The position numbers and the translations under genes were made by a program. Below the pieces are notes generated by a model that searched no databases, was not told the DNA's origin, and worked only from the letters and a program-made list of their open reading frames with translations. From the NCBI RefSeq assembly GCF_016862455.1, contig NZ_BOMZ01000063.1, forward strand, positions 34,605 to 98,604: DNA of 64,000 nucleotides, read 5' to 3'. Shown piece after piece: positions 1 to 8,075 of the stretch. This DNA is from Actinoplanes utahensis. GTDB taxonomy: Bacteria > Actinomycetota > Actinomycetes > Mycobacteriales > Micromonosporaceae. The number at the start of each line of letters is the position of its first letter. Position 1 is the stretch's first letter.

Positions 1-652
1 TGAAGATCTGGCCGTCGGCCGGGGGAGACATGGCCAGTTCGAGACCGGTGACCAGGTCGTCGACGTAGACCGGGCTGAACACCCCGTTGCCCATGGCCGG
101 CAGCAGGAACCGGTTCTTCTTGATCAACTGGACCGGGAGCACGGTCCACGGGCGTGAGCCCGGCCCGTACACGTCACCGGGCCGCACGATGGTCGCCGCG
201 ATCTCGCCGGCCGCGTGGGCCTGCAGCACCACCTGTTCACCGGCGATCTTCGTGTCGACGTACGGGTTGCCGTCCGGGCGCACCGGGTGGTCCTCGGTCA
301 CCCCGTCCGGGAAGCCCAGGTCGGAGAAGGCGCGGATGGACGACAGGTGCACGAACCGGGTGGCGCCCGCGCGCACCGCCGCGTCCAGCACCGTGCGGGT
401 CCCGGCGACGTTGACCCGCCACTGGCCGTCCAGGCCGACCGCGTTCGACACCACCGCGGCCGTGTGCACGACCAGGTCGGCGCCGGTCATCGCCCGCTGC
501 CACGGCCCGTCCGCCGTGATGTCGCCGGCGACGATCCCGCCGGCGTCGTCCGGGCGCAGATCCACCCCGCCGACGGTGTGCCCCGCGGCGCGCAGCCGGG
601 CGGTCAGAGCCCGCGCGATGAACCCGCCCGCCCCGGTGATGAAGACCTTCAC
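1..652 (-). CDS. NAD-dependent epimerase/dehydratase (extended SDR), 3' end outside window
   Basis: The minus-strand frame begins at a GTG (650-652) with VKVFITGAGGFIARAL, a Rossmann NAD(P)-binding start in which the third glycine of TGxxGFxG is replaced by alanine. A YVDTK stretch supplies the SDR catalytic Tyr-x-x-x-Lys pair. VVHTAAVVSNAVGLDGQWR and the segment around it match 3-beta-hydroxysteroid dehydrogenase / nucleoside-sugar epimerase relatives. About 217 codons are visible and the C-terminal substrate domain lies beyond base 1. No good ribosome binding site precedes the GTG, so a leaderless message is possible. The substrate cannot be inferred. Confidence 0.85.
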   Translation of the reverse strand, partial: MKVFITGAGGFIARALTARLRAAGHTVGGVDLRPDDAGGIVAGDITADGPWQRAMTGADLVVHTAAVVSNAVGLDGQWRVNVAGTRTVLDAAVRAGATRFVHLSSIRAFSDLGFPDGVTEDHPVRPDGNPYVDTKIAGEQVVLQAHAAGEIAATIVRPGDVYGPGSRPWTVLPVQLIKKNRFLLPAMGNGVFSPVYVDDLVTGLELAMSPPADGQIF

Positions 653-708
653 ATTCAAGACCTTAATTGGGTACGGGTGAGCGCGCTCCTCCGTACACCG
701 AGAAGGTC

Positions 709-2199
709 TCAAGAGACCGCCACGTCGTCGAACCAGACGGTGCCCTTGTTGTCGCCGGACTTGAGGTGCAACTGGACACCCGCGGCGCCGGCCGGGGCGG
801 TGGCGTTCACGACCAGCTTCGTCCAGCTCGTGGTGCCGGCCGGCAGCCGGTTCGAGCTGTGCTGCCCGATCCACTCGCCGTCGGCGCCGAACCAGCTCAG
901 CGTGATCTCCGTGGTCCCGGTCGCGGAAGCGCCGCGGGCGAACGCCTCGGCCCGCCACTTGTGTCCGGCCTGCACCGGGGTGATCGGGGAGGTGAGCAGC
1001 GACGGCAGCCCGGCGTCGGTCCGGCCGGTCCCGCTGAACCGCACCGCCTGCTTGCCGGTCCGGGCCGTCCCGGAGACGATCGTGGCCGCGCCGGCCCGGG
1101 TCAGGTTGGCCCGCCAGGGCGAGTTCCCGGTGGCCGCCTCGAAACTCAGGTCGAGCACGTTGTTCGGGGTGGCGCCGCGGGTCCACGCGTCGCGGACCAC
1201 GGTGGCCGCGAGTTTCGGGGTGCCGTCGGCGCGGTGCAGGCCGAACCGGTACTGGGCGGGCTTCGTCGACACCGACGAGTTCTTCGGGATCGCCCCGGCC
1301 GCGAAGTCGGTGAGCGTCCACGGCGACACCGAGCCGACCTGCGCCTCACGGGCGGCCCGGAACACCCGGGCCAGGAACGCCGCCTGCTCGCCCTCGCTGT
1401 CCTCGGCGGTGCTCAGACCGGTCTCGCCGATCACGATCGGGGTCGGCGCGACCGCGGCCTGCGCCTTGCGGATCTCGGCGAGGGCCCGTTCCGAGGCGCC
1501 GTAGAAGTGGAAGTCGTAGTAGTCCAGCGGGGTTCCCGCGAGCGCCTTCTTGATCTTCGCCATGCCGGGGGAGCCGGTCGCGCCGTCCACCGACAGGGTC
1601 AGCGGCATGGTCGGGGCGGCGGCACGGACCGCCGGGATCAGCCGGCGCACCCAGGCGACGGCGGCGGCGTCACCGGGCTGGAACTCGTTCTTCAGCTCGA
1701 CGGCGATCACCCGCGGGTCGGACGCGTACGGGGCGATGACCGCTTTCGCCCAGGCGATGCTGCGGGCGGCGTCGGAGTAGCCGTCCCACCAGTCGAACAG
1801 GGTCAGCTTGACGGTCATCCCGTGCTTGTCCGCGAGACCGACGAACTTCTGCAGGCGGTCGGCGTACACCCGCTGGGGCTGGGGGTAACCGAAAGCCTGC
1901 GGGAAGACGATGACCCGCACGTTGTCCGCGCCCAGCGCGGCGGCCTTCTTGAGGTCGGCGTCGATGCGGGTGGCGTCGAAACCGGTCCACATCGCCGACC
2001 AGGCGGCGTTCGAGGGGTAGTAGTTGATGCTCCTGGCGGTCCGCACCGCCGCCAGCCGGCCCGCGAGAGTCGGGGCGGCGCTCGCGGTGGCCGACGTCTT
2101 CACGGTGGCGCCGCCGGCGTGCGCGGGCGCCCACGGAAAAGCCGTGGCCAGCAGGAGCGCGGAGACCAGGACGGAAGCGCGGGAGCGGGCGCTGCGCAT
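709..2199 (-). CDS. secreted GH5-like glycoside hydrolase with C-terminal CBM-like domain
   Basis: The 496-aa protein starts with an n-region RSARSR, a hydrophobic core and an AHA cleavage site near residue 28, so it is exported. Residues about 55-330 have the layout of a clan-A (beta/alpha)8 glycosidase: NVRVIVF, then ELKNE with likely acid/base Glu172, then IGETG with likely nucleophile Glu259, then a Trp-containing SPWTLTDF strand. Residues about 350-496 form a beta-rich jelly-roll-like domain ending WFDDVAVS, typical of carbohydrate-binding modules. The start at 2199 is chosen because the signal peptide begins there; the open frame runs further upstream without coding character. The substrate is unknown, perhaps a beta-mannan or cellulose-type glycan. 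It would complement the pectinases later in the window. Confidence 0.82.
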   Translation of the reverse strand: MRSARSRASVLVSALLLATAFPWAPAHAGGATVKTSATASAAPTLAGRLAAVRTARSINYYPSNAAWSAMWTGFDATRIDADLKKAAALGADNVRVIVFPQAFGYPQPQRVYADRLQKFVGLADKHGMTVKLTLFDWWDGYSDAARSIAWAKAVIAPYASDPRVIAVELKNEFQPGDAAAVAWVRRLIPAVRAAAPTMPLTLSVDGATGSPGMAKIKKALAGTPLDYYDFHFYGASERALAEIRKAQAAVAPTPIVIGETGLSTAEDSEGEQAAFLARVFRAAREAQVGSVSPWTLTDFAAGAIPKNSSVSTKPAQYRFGLHRADGTPKLAATVVRDAWTRGATPNNVLDLSFEAATGNSPWRANLTRAGAATIVSGTARTGKQAVRFSGTGRTDAGLPSLLTSPITPVQAGHKWRAEAFARGASATGTTEITLSWFGADGEWIGQHSSNRLPAGTTSWTKLVVNATAPAGAAGVQLHLKSGDNKGTVWFDDVAVS

Positions 2200-2342
2200 G
2201 GCGGGGGAGGCCTTTCTCGCCAGGTTGCATTTCCGGAACGCCTCTCTTTCGGCTTCCCGCCCGGCTGATGGCAGCGCTTCACTGAGTGCGACCGGGTTGC
2301 GGTTCGTTTCCTCGCCGGTACACCGGTCGCCGCAGGTCCTCC

Positions 2343-2393
2343 AGGACCACACCTCTTCTTTAGGACCACACCGCGCTTCTTTAGGACCACACC
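2343..2393. repeat. short tandem repeat of the patatin gene's 3' end
   Basis: Two 18-bp copies (2355-2372 and 2376-2393) with core TTCTTTAGGACCACACC and a shorter third copy (2343-2353) lie at the 3' end of the patatin gene. Read on the minus strand, each unit contains the last codons and stop (GTGTGGTCCTAA). The gene's terminal codons are therefore repeated after its own stop. A small hairpin GGTCCT/AGGACC (2335-2348) follows and may act in termination. Confidence 0.75.
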
Positions 2394-3208
2394 TCGCGCA
2401 CCGCATCGGCGAGCGTCTCGGCCTGGCGCAGCCCGGCGCGGACCGAATCCGGTCGCCGGGCCGGGTCCATGAAGCTCTGCCCGAACGCCTCGATCGACGC
2501 CCGGTCCGGCTCGATCAGCAGCGTCCGGCCGGCGCCGGTCTCCGCCATCTCGGCGACGATCCGGTCCCGGCTGAGGAACGCCAGCGGCGCGATCACCACC
2601 AGGCGGTCCACGCCGGTGGCCAGATCGGCCCCGGCGCCGAAGCGCACCCCGCCGTCCATGTATCGGCGGTCCCCGATGGTGACCGGCGGCATCAGTCCCG
2701 GCACGGCACAGCTGGCCGCGACGGCGTGCAGCAGCGGCGCCCCGGAGTCCGCGTCGAGCACCACGTCCCGCCCGTCCGCGGTGTCCACGACCACCACCCG
2801 CAGCGCGCTCGACGGCCAGTCGCCGACCGGCAGCAGCGACCGCATCCGCGCCAGATAGCGCTCCTCGTCCGCAGTGGACGCGGCGAGCGCCATCGCTCCC
2901 ACCTGGGCCCGCGCCTGCTGGGCCGGCACCGACGGGTCGGCCAGCACCGCCATCGCCGCCATCCAGTCGTCGTTGCCGGACCGGGGCGCGGCCTGCCGCG
3001 GGGCCACCTCGTGCTCCTGCCGGGCCACCGCCTGCTCCAGGTCCACACCGGCGGTGAGCAGGGTGCCGACCACCGAACCGGCCGAGGTGCCGATGACCGT
3101 GTCGGCGTCGCCGAGCGGGACACCGGCCCGCTGCAGCCCGCAGAGCAACCCGAGATGCCACGCGATGCCGGTCACGCCACCGCCGCCGAGAACCAGAGCC
3201 TTCTTCAC
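2381..3208 (-). CDS. patatin-like phospholipase
   Basis: The 275-aa protein has the complete patatin signature. The oxyanion-hole glycines are GGGGVTG (8-14), the nucleophile elbow is GTSAGS with Ser42, and the catalytic dyad Asp185 is in MDGG. There is no signal peptide, so a cytoplasmic or membrane-peripheral lipid acyl hydrolase is expected. It belongs to the bacterial patatin group related to RssA-type proteins. ATG start at 3208. The 3' end is embedded in a short tandem repeat, so the last four residues and the stop lie in the first repeat copy. The lipid substrate is not predictable. Confidence 0.9.
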   Translation of the reverse strand: MKKALVLGGGGVTGIAWHLGLLCGLQRAGVPLGDADTVIGTSAGSVVGTLLTAGVDLEQAVARQEHEVAPRQAAPRSGNDDWMAAMAVLADPSVPAQQARAQVGAMALAASTADEERYLARMRSLLPVGDWPSSALRVVVVDTADGRDVVLDADSGAPLLHAVAASCAVPGLMPPVTIGDRRYMDGGVRFGAGADLATGVDRLVVIAPLAFLSRDRIVAEMAETGAGRTLLIEPDRASIEAFGQSFMDPARRPDSVRAGLRQAETLADAVREVWS

Positions 3209-3251
3209 GATCCGGAACGGTAGCGACCTCGCCCGTCCCGCGAAAGACCCG

Positions 3252-3306
3252 AGGGCTCATCTGGTGAACCACGCCTCGCACTTGGGTGGCCCACCAGATA
3301 AGCCCT
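3252..3306. terminator. 15-bp inverted repeat overlapping a stop codon
   Basis: AGGGCTCATCTGGTG (3252-3266) pairs with CACCAGATAAGCCCT (3292-3306) with one mismatch across a 25-nt loop. The right arm covers the stop codon of the small membrane-protein gene, so it probably terminates that minus-strand message before the patatin gene. There is no U-tract, as usual in this G+C-rich background. Confidence 0.5.
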
Positions 3307-3610
3307 AGGAGGTGGCCATCCGGATCAGGGCGTTGCCGCCGAGCAGCAGCACGTCCGCCCCGGCGACCAGAGCCATGCTGCGGTTGAGCAGGCGGGCGGC
3401 CAGTTCCGGGTCGGAGCCGGTGGTCAGGCCCCGGACGGCGTAGAAGATCGCCGCCAGGACCAGCGGGATGCCGCCGATCAGCAGGAGGCCGACCTGGCCC
3501 GGGGTCTTCCCGCCGATCACCAGCAGGGTCACCATCACCGTCGGCACGATGCCGAAGAACACCACGGCGAGTACCGCGTACCAGCGCAGCGGCCCGATCG
3601 AGTCAGCCAT
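3305..3610 (-). CDS. small integral membrane protein, unknown function
   Basis: A 101-aa protein starts at ATG 3610, preceded by a good ribosome binding site (AAAGGTGG). The frame is open further upstream but that part would overlap the neighbouring tRNA region. It has three hydrophobic segments: WYAVLAVVFFGIVPTVMVTLLV, then QVGLLLIGGIPLVLAAIFYAV without the first residues, and a C-terminal ALVAGADVLLLGGNALI. No enzymatic motif is visible. The family is not recognised. Confidence 0.75.
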   Translation of the reverse strand: MADSIGPLRWYAVLAVVFFGIVPTVMVTLLVIGGKTPGQVGLLLIGGIPLVLAAIFYAVRGLTTGSDPELAARLLNRSMALVAGADVLLLGGNALIRMATS

Positions 3611-3798
3611 TGTCCACCTTTCAACCCGCAGGATCTTAGCCGTGCCCGGGGGCGGAACCGTTTGCCGGTGCCTGATGGCGCTTCTAGTCTTCGGTTCGGT
3701 TCCCGCCGCGCTCGCGAGAGGCGGCACTTTCGTAACGGATCGTCCTTGCCGGGGCATGAGAGCATCGAGCTGAATCCATCCGGCGAGACGCACCACCT

Positions 3799-3873
3799 GG
3801 CGCGGTGGACGTATTGGTAGAGTCGCCCGGCTTTCACCCGGGACATGTGCGGGTTCGAGTCCCGTCCGCGCTG
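3799..3873 (+). tRNA. tRNA-Glu (anticodon TTC)
   Basis: A 75-nt cloverleaf can be drawn. The acceptor GGCGCGG pairs with CCGCGCT (first pair G-U). The D stem is GAC/GTC with a TATTGGTAGA loop. The anticodon arm is CCCGG-CTTTCAC-CCGGG with anticodon TTC at 3833-3835. The T arm GCGGG-TTCGAGT-CCCGT has a G-U closing pair. The CTTTCAC loop and G73 discriminator are typical of bacterial glutamate tRNAs. CCA is not encoded (CCC follows), so it must be added post-transcriptionally. The six-base variable loop and wobble pairs are slightly unusual. Confidence 0.85.
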
Positions 3874-3927
3874 CCCACCCGACGGATGGACTTCCCTGTG
3901 CAGTCCCTGAATACTCCGGAGATGCAT

Positions 3928-5493
3928 GTGAATACGGGGGACAGCTCCGCTGGTCGACCTGCTGAAGTCGTCGTCGAACTGACCGAGGCAGAGGCCGTCA
4001 CCGGCGCGCCGAAGACGATCGCGACACCGCCCGACGGCACGCCCGTCACGATCTACTTTCCACCGGGCGCCCGTGACGGCCTGGTGGTGAACGTGGACGT
4101 GCCGGTGGTCGACCCGGCCACCGGCACCACGTCCACCCGCCCCGTGGCCGTGGCCATCCGGGTGCTGCCCGGCGGCCCGGTTCCCGGTGTCCCCGTCTCC
4201 GGCGGCCCCGTTCCGGGTTTCCCGGTCTCCGGCGGCCCGGTCTCCGGCGGCCCGGTCTCCGGCGGCCCGGTCTCCGGCGGCCCGGTTCCGGGTTTCCCGG
4301 TCTCCGGCGGGCCCGTCTCCGGTGGACCGGTCCCCGGCGGCCACCCGCAGTACGGGCCGCCGGCGCCGCCCGGATATCCCCAGCCCGGATACCAGCAGCC
4401 GGGCTACCAGCAGCCCGGCTACCCGCCGCAGCCCGGGTACCCCCAGCCCGGCTTCCCGCCGCCCGGTTTCGCCGGGGCCACACCCGCGCCGAGCCGCTTC
4501 GGCACCCGCGCCAAGGTCGTCGCGGGCGCGCTGGGCGTCCTCCTGATCGGCGGTCTGTGCCTGGTGCCCACCCTGTTCCGGGACAGCAAGGCCGAGACCA
4601 CCGGTGGCACCGGCACGACCACCAGCACCACGGACTCCGGCACGACCACCACCCCGCCGACCGAGCAGGCCGCCGCCCCCACGACGCCGCCGCTCGATCC
4701 CGCCGCCTTCCAGGCCGCGCTGAGCGCTTCCGACGGGAAGCTGTCCGCCGCGGTCAAGAGCCTCTACCAGGCCACCTCGCCGAAGGCCGTGGCCACCGCC
4801 GCCGACGCCCTGGCCGGGACGATCCGTACCGAGTCGTCCAATCTGTCCGGCCTGACGGCGCCGGACGGGGCCGGTTCCGCGCACCGTGACCTGGTCTCCG
4901 CCCTCGACGGCATGGAGCGTGAACTGTCCGCGGTCACCAGCGCCGCCGAGAGCCGAGAGGTGTGCACCGGTGGCGCCGCCAGCGCGTCGCTCAGCCGGGC
5001 CGGCGCGGCCGCGGACCTGCGCAGCGCGATCACCGCACTGGGCGCCGCCGACCCCGCTGCGAAATACCGCTTCGGCGCGTGGCTGCAGGGGGTCACCAAG
5101 GATCAGAACCGGCGCAAGCCGAACGCGACCTACCTGTCCCGGACCACCGGCGGCAGCGGCCAGCTCAAGGTGGACAACGGCAACTCGACGGACACCGTGG
5201 TCAACCTGGTGAAGCCGGGCACCAGGAAGCCGGCGGTCTCGGTCTACATCCACGGCCGGCAGAAGGTCACCACCAGCCGGATCAAGGACGGCACGTACCA
5301 GATCTTCATCGCGTCCGGCTCGGACTGGGACGGCAAGCGTTTCACCCGGAACTGCTCGTTCAGCAAGTTCGACGACAGCTTCGCCTTCCGCACCACCTCC
5401 CGGCAGTTCACGATCTGGGAGATCAGCCTCAAGGAGACGCTGGGCGGCAACGCGTCCTCGTCCGACGTGGACCCGGACGCGTTCCCGAGCTGA
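3928..5493 (+). CDS. membrane-anchored protein: DnaJ-C-like N-terminus, Pro/Gly repeats, TM, extracytoplasmic domain
   Basis: About 521 aa. The N-terminus (VVVELTEAEAVTGAPKTI ... PPGARDGLVV) resembles the beta-rich substrate-binding repeat of the DnaJ C-terminal domain. It is followed by perfect GGPVSGGPV-type repeats and a PGYQQPGY-type proline/tyrosine-rich stretch. One transmembrane helix (KVVAGALGVLLIGGLCLV, about residue 195-215) and a Thr-rich linker precede a roughly 300-aa outside domain with two or three cysteines. GTG 3928 is preferred because CCGGAG lies six bases upstream; ATG 3922 and ATG 3886 are in frame, and anything earlier would overlap the tRNA. The function is unknown; a lipoprotein-like stress or envelope role is only a guess. 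Confidence 0.7.
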   Translation: MNTGDSSAGRPAEVVVELTEAEAVTGAPKTIATPPDGTPVTIYFPPGARDGLVVNVDVPVVDPATGTTSTRPVAVAIRVLPGGPVPGVPVSGGPVPGFPVSGGPVSGGPVSGGPVSGGPVPGFPVSGGPVSGGPVPGGHPQYGPPAPPGYPQPGYQQPGYQQPGYPPQPGYPQPGFPPPGFAGATPAPSRFGTRAKVVAGALGVLLIGGLCLVPTLFRDSKAETTGGTGTTTSTTDSGTTTTPPTEQAAAPTTPPLDPAAFQAALSASDGKLSAAVKSLYQATSPKAVATAADALAGTIRTESSNLSGLTAPDGAGSAHRDLVSALDGMERELSAVTSAAESREVCTGGAASASLSRAGAAADLRSAITALGAADPAAKYRFGAWLQGVTKDQNRRKPNATYLSRTTGGSGQLKVDNGNSTDTVVNLVKPGTRKPAVSVYIHGRQKVTTSRIKDGTYQIFIASGSDWDGKRFTRNCSFSKFDDSFAFRTTSRQFTIWEISLKETLGGNASSSDVDPDAFPS

Positions 5494-5505
5494 CGCGTCG
5501 CCCGG

Positions 5506-5628
5506 TCAGGTCCGGGGCGGGAACTCCGCGGCCGGCTTCGGTTCGCCGAAGCGCGTGACGGCCGGGATCCCGTCCCCGGCGACCGTCGACATCGCCGGGG
5601 CGTACGGCTCGCCGCGGAACCACACCAC
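5506..5628 (-). other. possible 40-codon ORF just downstream of and in frame with the SRPBCC gene
   Basis: Reading on past the SRPBCC stop in the same frame gives a 47-codon stretch containing VVWFRGEPYAPAMSTV and ending EFPPRT before a second stop. The composition looks protein-like rather than antisense noise. It could be a tiny gene starting at GTG 5628 or the remnant of a longer C-terminus cut off by the stop at 5650. No family is recognised. Confidence 0.25.
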
Positions 5629-5649
5629 CGCGGCGGGCCGGGAGGCGGG

Positions 5650-6129
5650 TCAGCGCTGGGCGTCGAAGTGCTCCTTCATGGCGGGGAAGTAGTCGCCGAA
5701 GTCCGGGGCGGGCCGGCCGTCGCGGGCGGCGACCAGCGCATCGAGGTAGAACTCCCAGCCGGGGCCGACCTCGCCGAGACTCTCGGTGCCGGTCAGGTGC
5801 TGGGTGAAGCGGAGCTCGGTGACGCCGTCGCTCTCGGACAGGGTCAGGTCGAGGTGCCAGGCGCCGTAGTCGTCGACGGCGGACAGGGCCAGCCGGCGTG
5901 GCGGCTCGCAGGCGTCGATCGTCATGTCCATCCAGGGTTTGCCCTCCTCGAGCGCCATCTGCACCTTGATGGTGTGGCCGGGGGCCGCGTCGCCCTGCCA
6001 GGGGCCGAACCAGCGGGCGGTGTGTTCGGATTCGGTCACGCTGGCCCAGACGTCGTCGATGGGCGCCTGGAACGTCCGAGTGAGGACGAGGGCGTCGCCG
6101 AACAGGCGGCCGGTGGGCGTGGGGCTCAT
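5650..6129 (-). CDS. SRPBCC (AHSA1/START-like) domain protein
   Basis: The 159-aa protein has the hydrophobic-pocket fold of the Aha1/START superfamily. The hallmark stretches are FQAPIDDVWASVTESEHTA near the N-terminus, WFGPW, and a final amphipathic helix (WEFYLDALVAARDG). The start codon overlaps the stop of the upstream ArsR gene (ATGA), so the two are translationally coupled. ArsR-SRPBCC pairs are common in Actinobacteria and often act as a ligand-responsive regulator with a small-molecule binder. The ligand is unknown. Confidence 0.88.
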   Translation of the reverse strand: MSPTPTGRLFGDALVLTRTFQAPIDDVWASVTESEHTARWFGPWQGDAAPGHTIKVQMALEEGKPWMDMTIDACEPPRRLALSAVDDYGAWHLDLTLSESDGVTELRFTQHLTGTESLGEVGPGWEFYLDALVAARDGRPAPDFGDYFPAMKEHFDAQR

Positions 6130-6581
6130 GCTGTCTCCTCCGTCAATGGCTTCACTTCTGCGAGCCGATCTCCCGCGAGCCGATCCCCGCCGAGCCGATC
6201 TCGGGCTCCGGCGAGCCCTTCTTTCGCGAGCCGTTCTCCCGCCAGCCGGGAACGGCGGGTGCGGTGGACCTCGGTCTCCAGGGCGTCGAAGTGGTGCTGC
6301 CAGCCGGACGGGCGGGTCAGCCGGCCCAGCCAGCCGGTCAGCTCCTCCAACGGCCCGGTGTCCAGGGTGTAGACCCGGCGGCGGCCGTCAGCGGTGTCGT
6401 GGACCAGGCCCGCGTCGCGCAGCACTCGCAGGTGACGGCTGACGGCGGGCCGGCTGATCGAGAACCGGCCGGCGATCTGGCCGGCGGTCAGCGTCTCGTC
6501 GCGCAGCATCAGCAGGATCTCCCGCCGCACCGGATCGGCGAGCGCGCCGGCCACCTCGTCCACGCCGAAAGCGTAACCCAT
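6126..6581 (-). CDS. ArsR-family transcriptional regulator
   Basis: The 151-aa winged-helix repressor carries PVRREILLMLRDETLTAGQIA, followed by the recognition helix SISRPAVSRHLRVLRDAGLV and the wing VYTLDTGPLEEL. No metal-binding cysteines are present, which fits the SRPBCC-coupled ArsR branch rather than arsenic sensing. The C-terminal tail (LAKEGLAGARDRLGGDRLAG) is built of short LAxxR-type repeats. The ATG at 6581 sits at the centre of a perfect palindrome with no ribosome binding site, suggesting a leaderless, autoregulated transcript. GTG 6563 is the alternative start. Confidence 0.9.
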   Translation of the reverse strand: MGYAFGVDEVAGALADPVRREILLMLRDETLTAGQIAGRFSISRPAVSRHLRVLRDAGLVHDTADGRRRVYTLDTGPLEELTGWLGRLTRPSGWQHHFDALETEVHRTRRSRLAGERLAKEGLAGARDRLGGDRLAGDRLAEVKPLTEETA

Positions 6582-6596
6582 GGGTTACGCTTTCGG
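6565..6596. promoter_or_regulatory. 32-bp perfect palindrome, putative ArsR operator
   Basis: The dyad is perfect over 32 bp, core GTAACCCATGGGTTAC, centred between 6580 and 6581, exactly on the ArsR start codon. Such a long perfect palindrome over the start of a repressor gene is best explained as its own operator. A repressor bound there would block both initiation of the leaderless transcript and the divergent upstream region. Confidence 0.7.
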
Positions 6597-6630
6597 TGAG
6601 AATCGGAGGGCATTCCGGGGGTACGCATCG

Positions 6631-7905
6631 TCAGCGGGGCTCGCCGAGACCTCCGGTCAGGCGCGCGGGCTCGTACCGGGCGAAGCGCCCCTGATCGCCG
6701 AGCGCGGCGGAGGCGGTGTTGAGCGCCTCCGGTGACACCGCATCCCACCGCCCGGTGTCGATGCGGCGTTCCAGTGCGTGCAGGGCCGCGATCGACTCGC
6801 CCGGCCGGAACGCGCAGTGCCCGGTGGCGTCCACATAGGCCTGCCGCAGCAACCCGCCGCTCCCGGCCCGCCGGACCAGCTTGCCGTACCAGTTCTCCTG
6901 CTCGACCGGCACGAGCTGGTCGACGGTGGTGTGGATGGTGAGTTCCGGCACGCCGAGCCGGCCGGTCGGCATGGACGTGCGGGCCAGCGTGACGACCGCG
7001 CCGCGATCGGCGGTGATGTCCGCGTCCCGGGTCAGGGTCCGCAGATCGGCGGCGAGGTCGAGTCCGGCGTCGCGGTAGCGGGCGCGGACCTCGGCGGCCC
7101 GCGGGCTGCTGTGCAGCAGGGCGCTGAAGTCGACACCCCGGGTGGCGGAGCTGTTGCCGCCGGCGGCGAGTTCCACCTGTTGCCGGGCCGGCATCACGAA
7201 CTGCAGCGGGGGAGCGGTGCCGGGATCGTTGAGCAGCGCCGAGCCGAGCGCGATCCGGGCCCGCCCGGCCGGTGTCGCCCGGGCCTCGGTGACCACGGCG
7301 GACAGTGCCGATGCGGCGGCCGACGCCTCGGCCGCGTCGGCGTACCGGACCAGCGGGATGTCCTGGTCCGGGGCGAGCAGGCGGGCCAGGGCGTACTCGC
7401 CGAAGAGCTGGTAGTCGTTGAGGTTCAGCGCGCCCGCGACCAGCCCGCAGGTGGTCAGCGCGCCATCGATCAGACCGCGCGGGCGCTGCGCTTCGAGGGC
7501 GCTGACCAGCCCGCCCATCGAGGTGCCCCAGGCGATCGTGCGGCGGGCCGCGCCGGTGATCCGCTCGACGGCGTGCAGGGTCGCGAACTGGTCGTCGACG
7601 GCGGTGGCGAGCGCCCACAGCGACGGCCCGGAGTAGGAGGAACCGGCCAGCGCGTAACCCTGTGCGAGCAGTGCGGCCCTGGTCTCCGGGTTCGGCGCGT
7701 TCTGCGGCACGAGCGGCCCGAACCCGTGGCTGTAGAGGATCAGCGTGCCGTTCCAGGGGTCCGGGACGTCGGCGATCCAGGTGGCGCCGCTGCCGAGGGT
7801 GCCGGAGTAGCTGCCGGCGACGGCGTGTGCGGGCGTGGCCGGTGCGGTCAGCGCGGCGGCTGCGCACGTCACCAGCGTGGCGAGAAACGTTGCGATCCTG
7901 CGCAT
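6631..7905 (-). CDS. secreted alpha/beta hydrolase
   Basis: The 424-aa protein begins with MRRIATFLATLVTCAAAALT and an AHA-type signal peptidase site near residue 28, so it is exported. The nucleophile elbow is GTSMGG with Ser129. HTTVDQLVP gives the likely acid strand, and DATGHCAF supplies the catalytic histidine near the C-terminus. Spacing fits a secreted S9/lipase-like alpha/beta hydrolase of about 400 aa. The ATG at 7905 is chosen because the signal peptide starts there. The substrate is unknown. The gene is monocistronic, flanked by the ArsR unit and a transporter gene. Confidence 0.82.
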   Translation of the reverse strand: MRRIATFLATLVTCAAAALTAPATPAHAVAGSYSGTLGSGATWIADVPDPWNGTLILYSHGFGPLVPQNAPNPETRAALLAQGYALAGSSYSGPSLWALATAVDDQFATLHAVERITGAARRTIAWGTSMGGLVSALEAQRPRGLIDGALTTCGLVAGALNLNDYQLFGEYALARLLAPDQDIPLVRYADAAEASAAASALSAVVTEARATPAGRARIALGSALLNDPGTAPPLQFVMPARQQVELAAGGNSSATRGVDFSALLHSSPRAAEVRARYRDAGLDLAADLRTLTRDADITADRGAVVTLARTSMPTGRLGVPELTIHTTVDQLVPVEQENWYGKLVRRAGSGGLLRQAYVDATGHCAFRPGESIAALHALERRIDTGRWDAVSPEALNTASAALGDQGRFARYEPARLTGGLGEPR

Positions 7906-8075
7906 GAACGCACCATGACATGCATGTGCATCGATGTACAGGTCTGTGTCGGCCACCGATGCGGGTCACGGCGACCAGGACGGCCGCGTAACCGGGGTCG
8001 CGCAGCCGGCCCGACCGGTGCAGGCCGTCGAGGCGACCGCGCAGATCGGAGCCTCGGACACCCGCTGATGGGTGA

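Noticed and set aside
667..2268. A 533-codon plus-strand open frame antisense to the GH5-like gene
   Set aside because: Arg/Gly-rich, no domain; the minus-strand glycosidase has a signal peptide and catalytic motifs.
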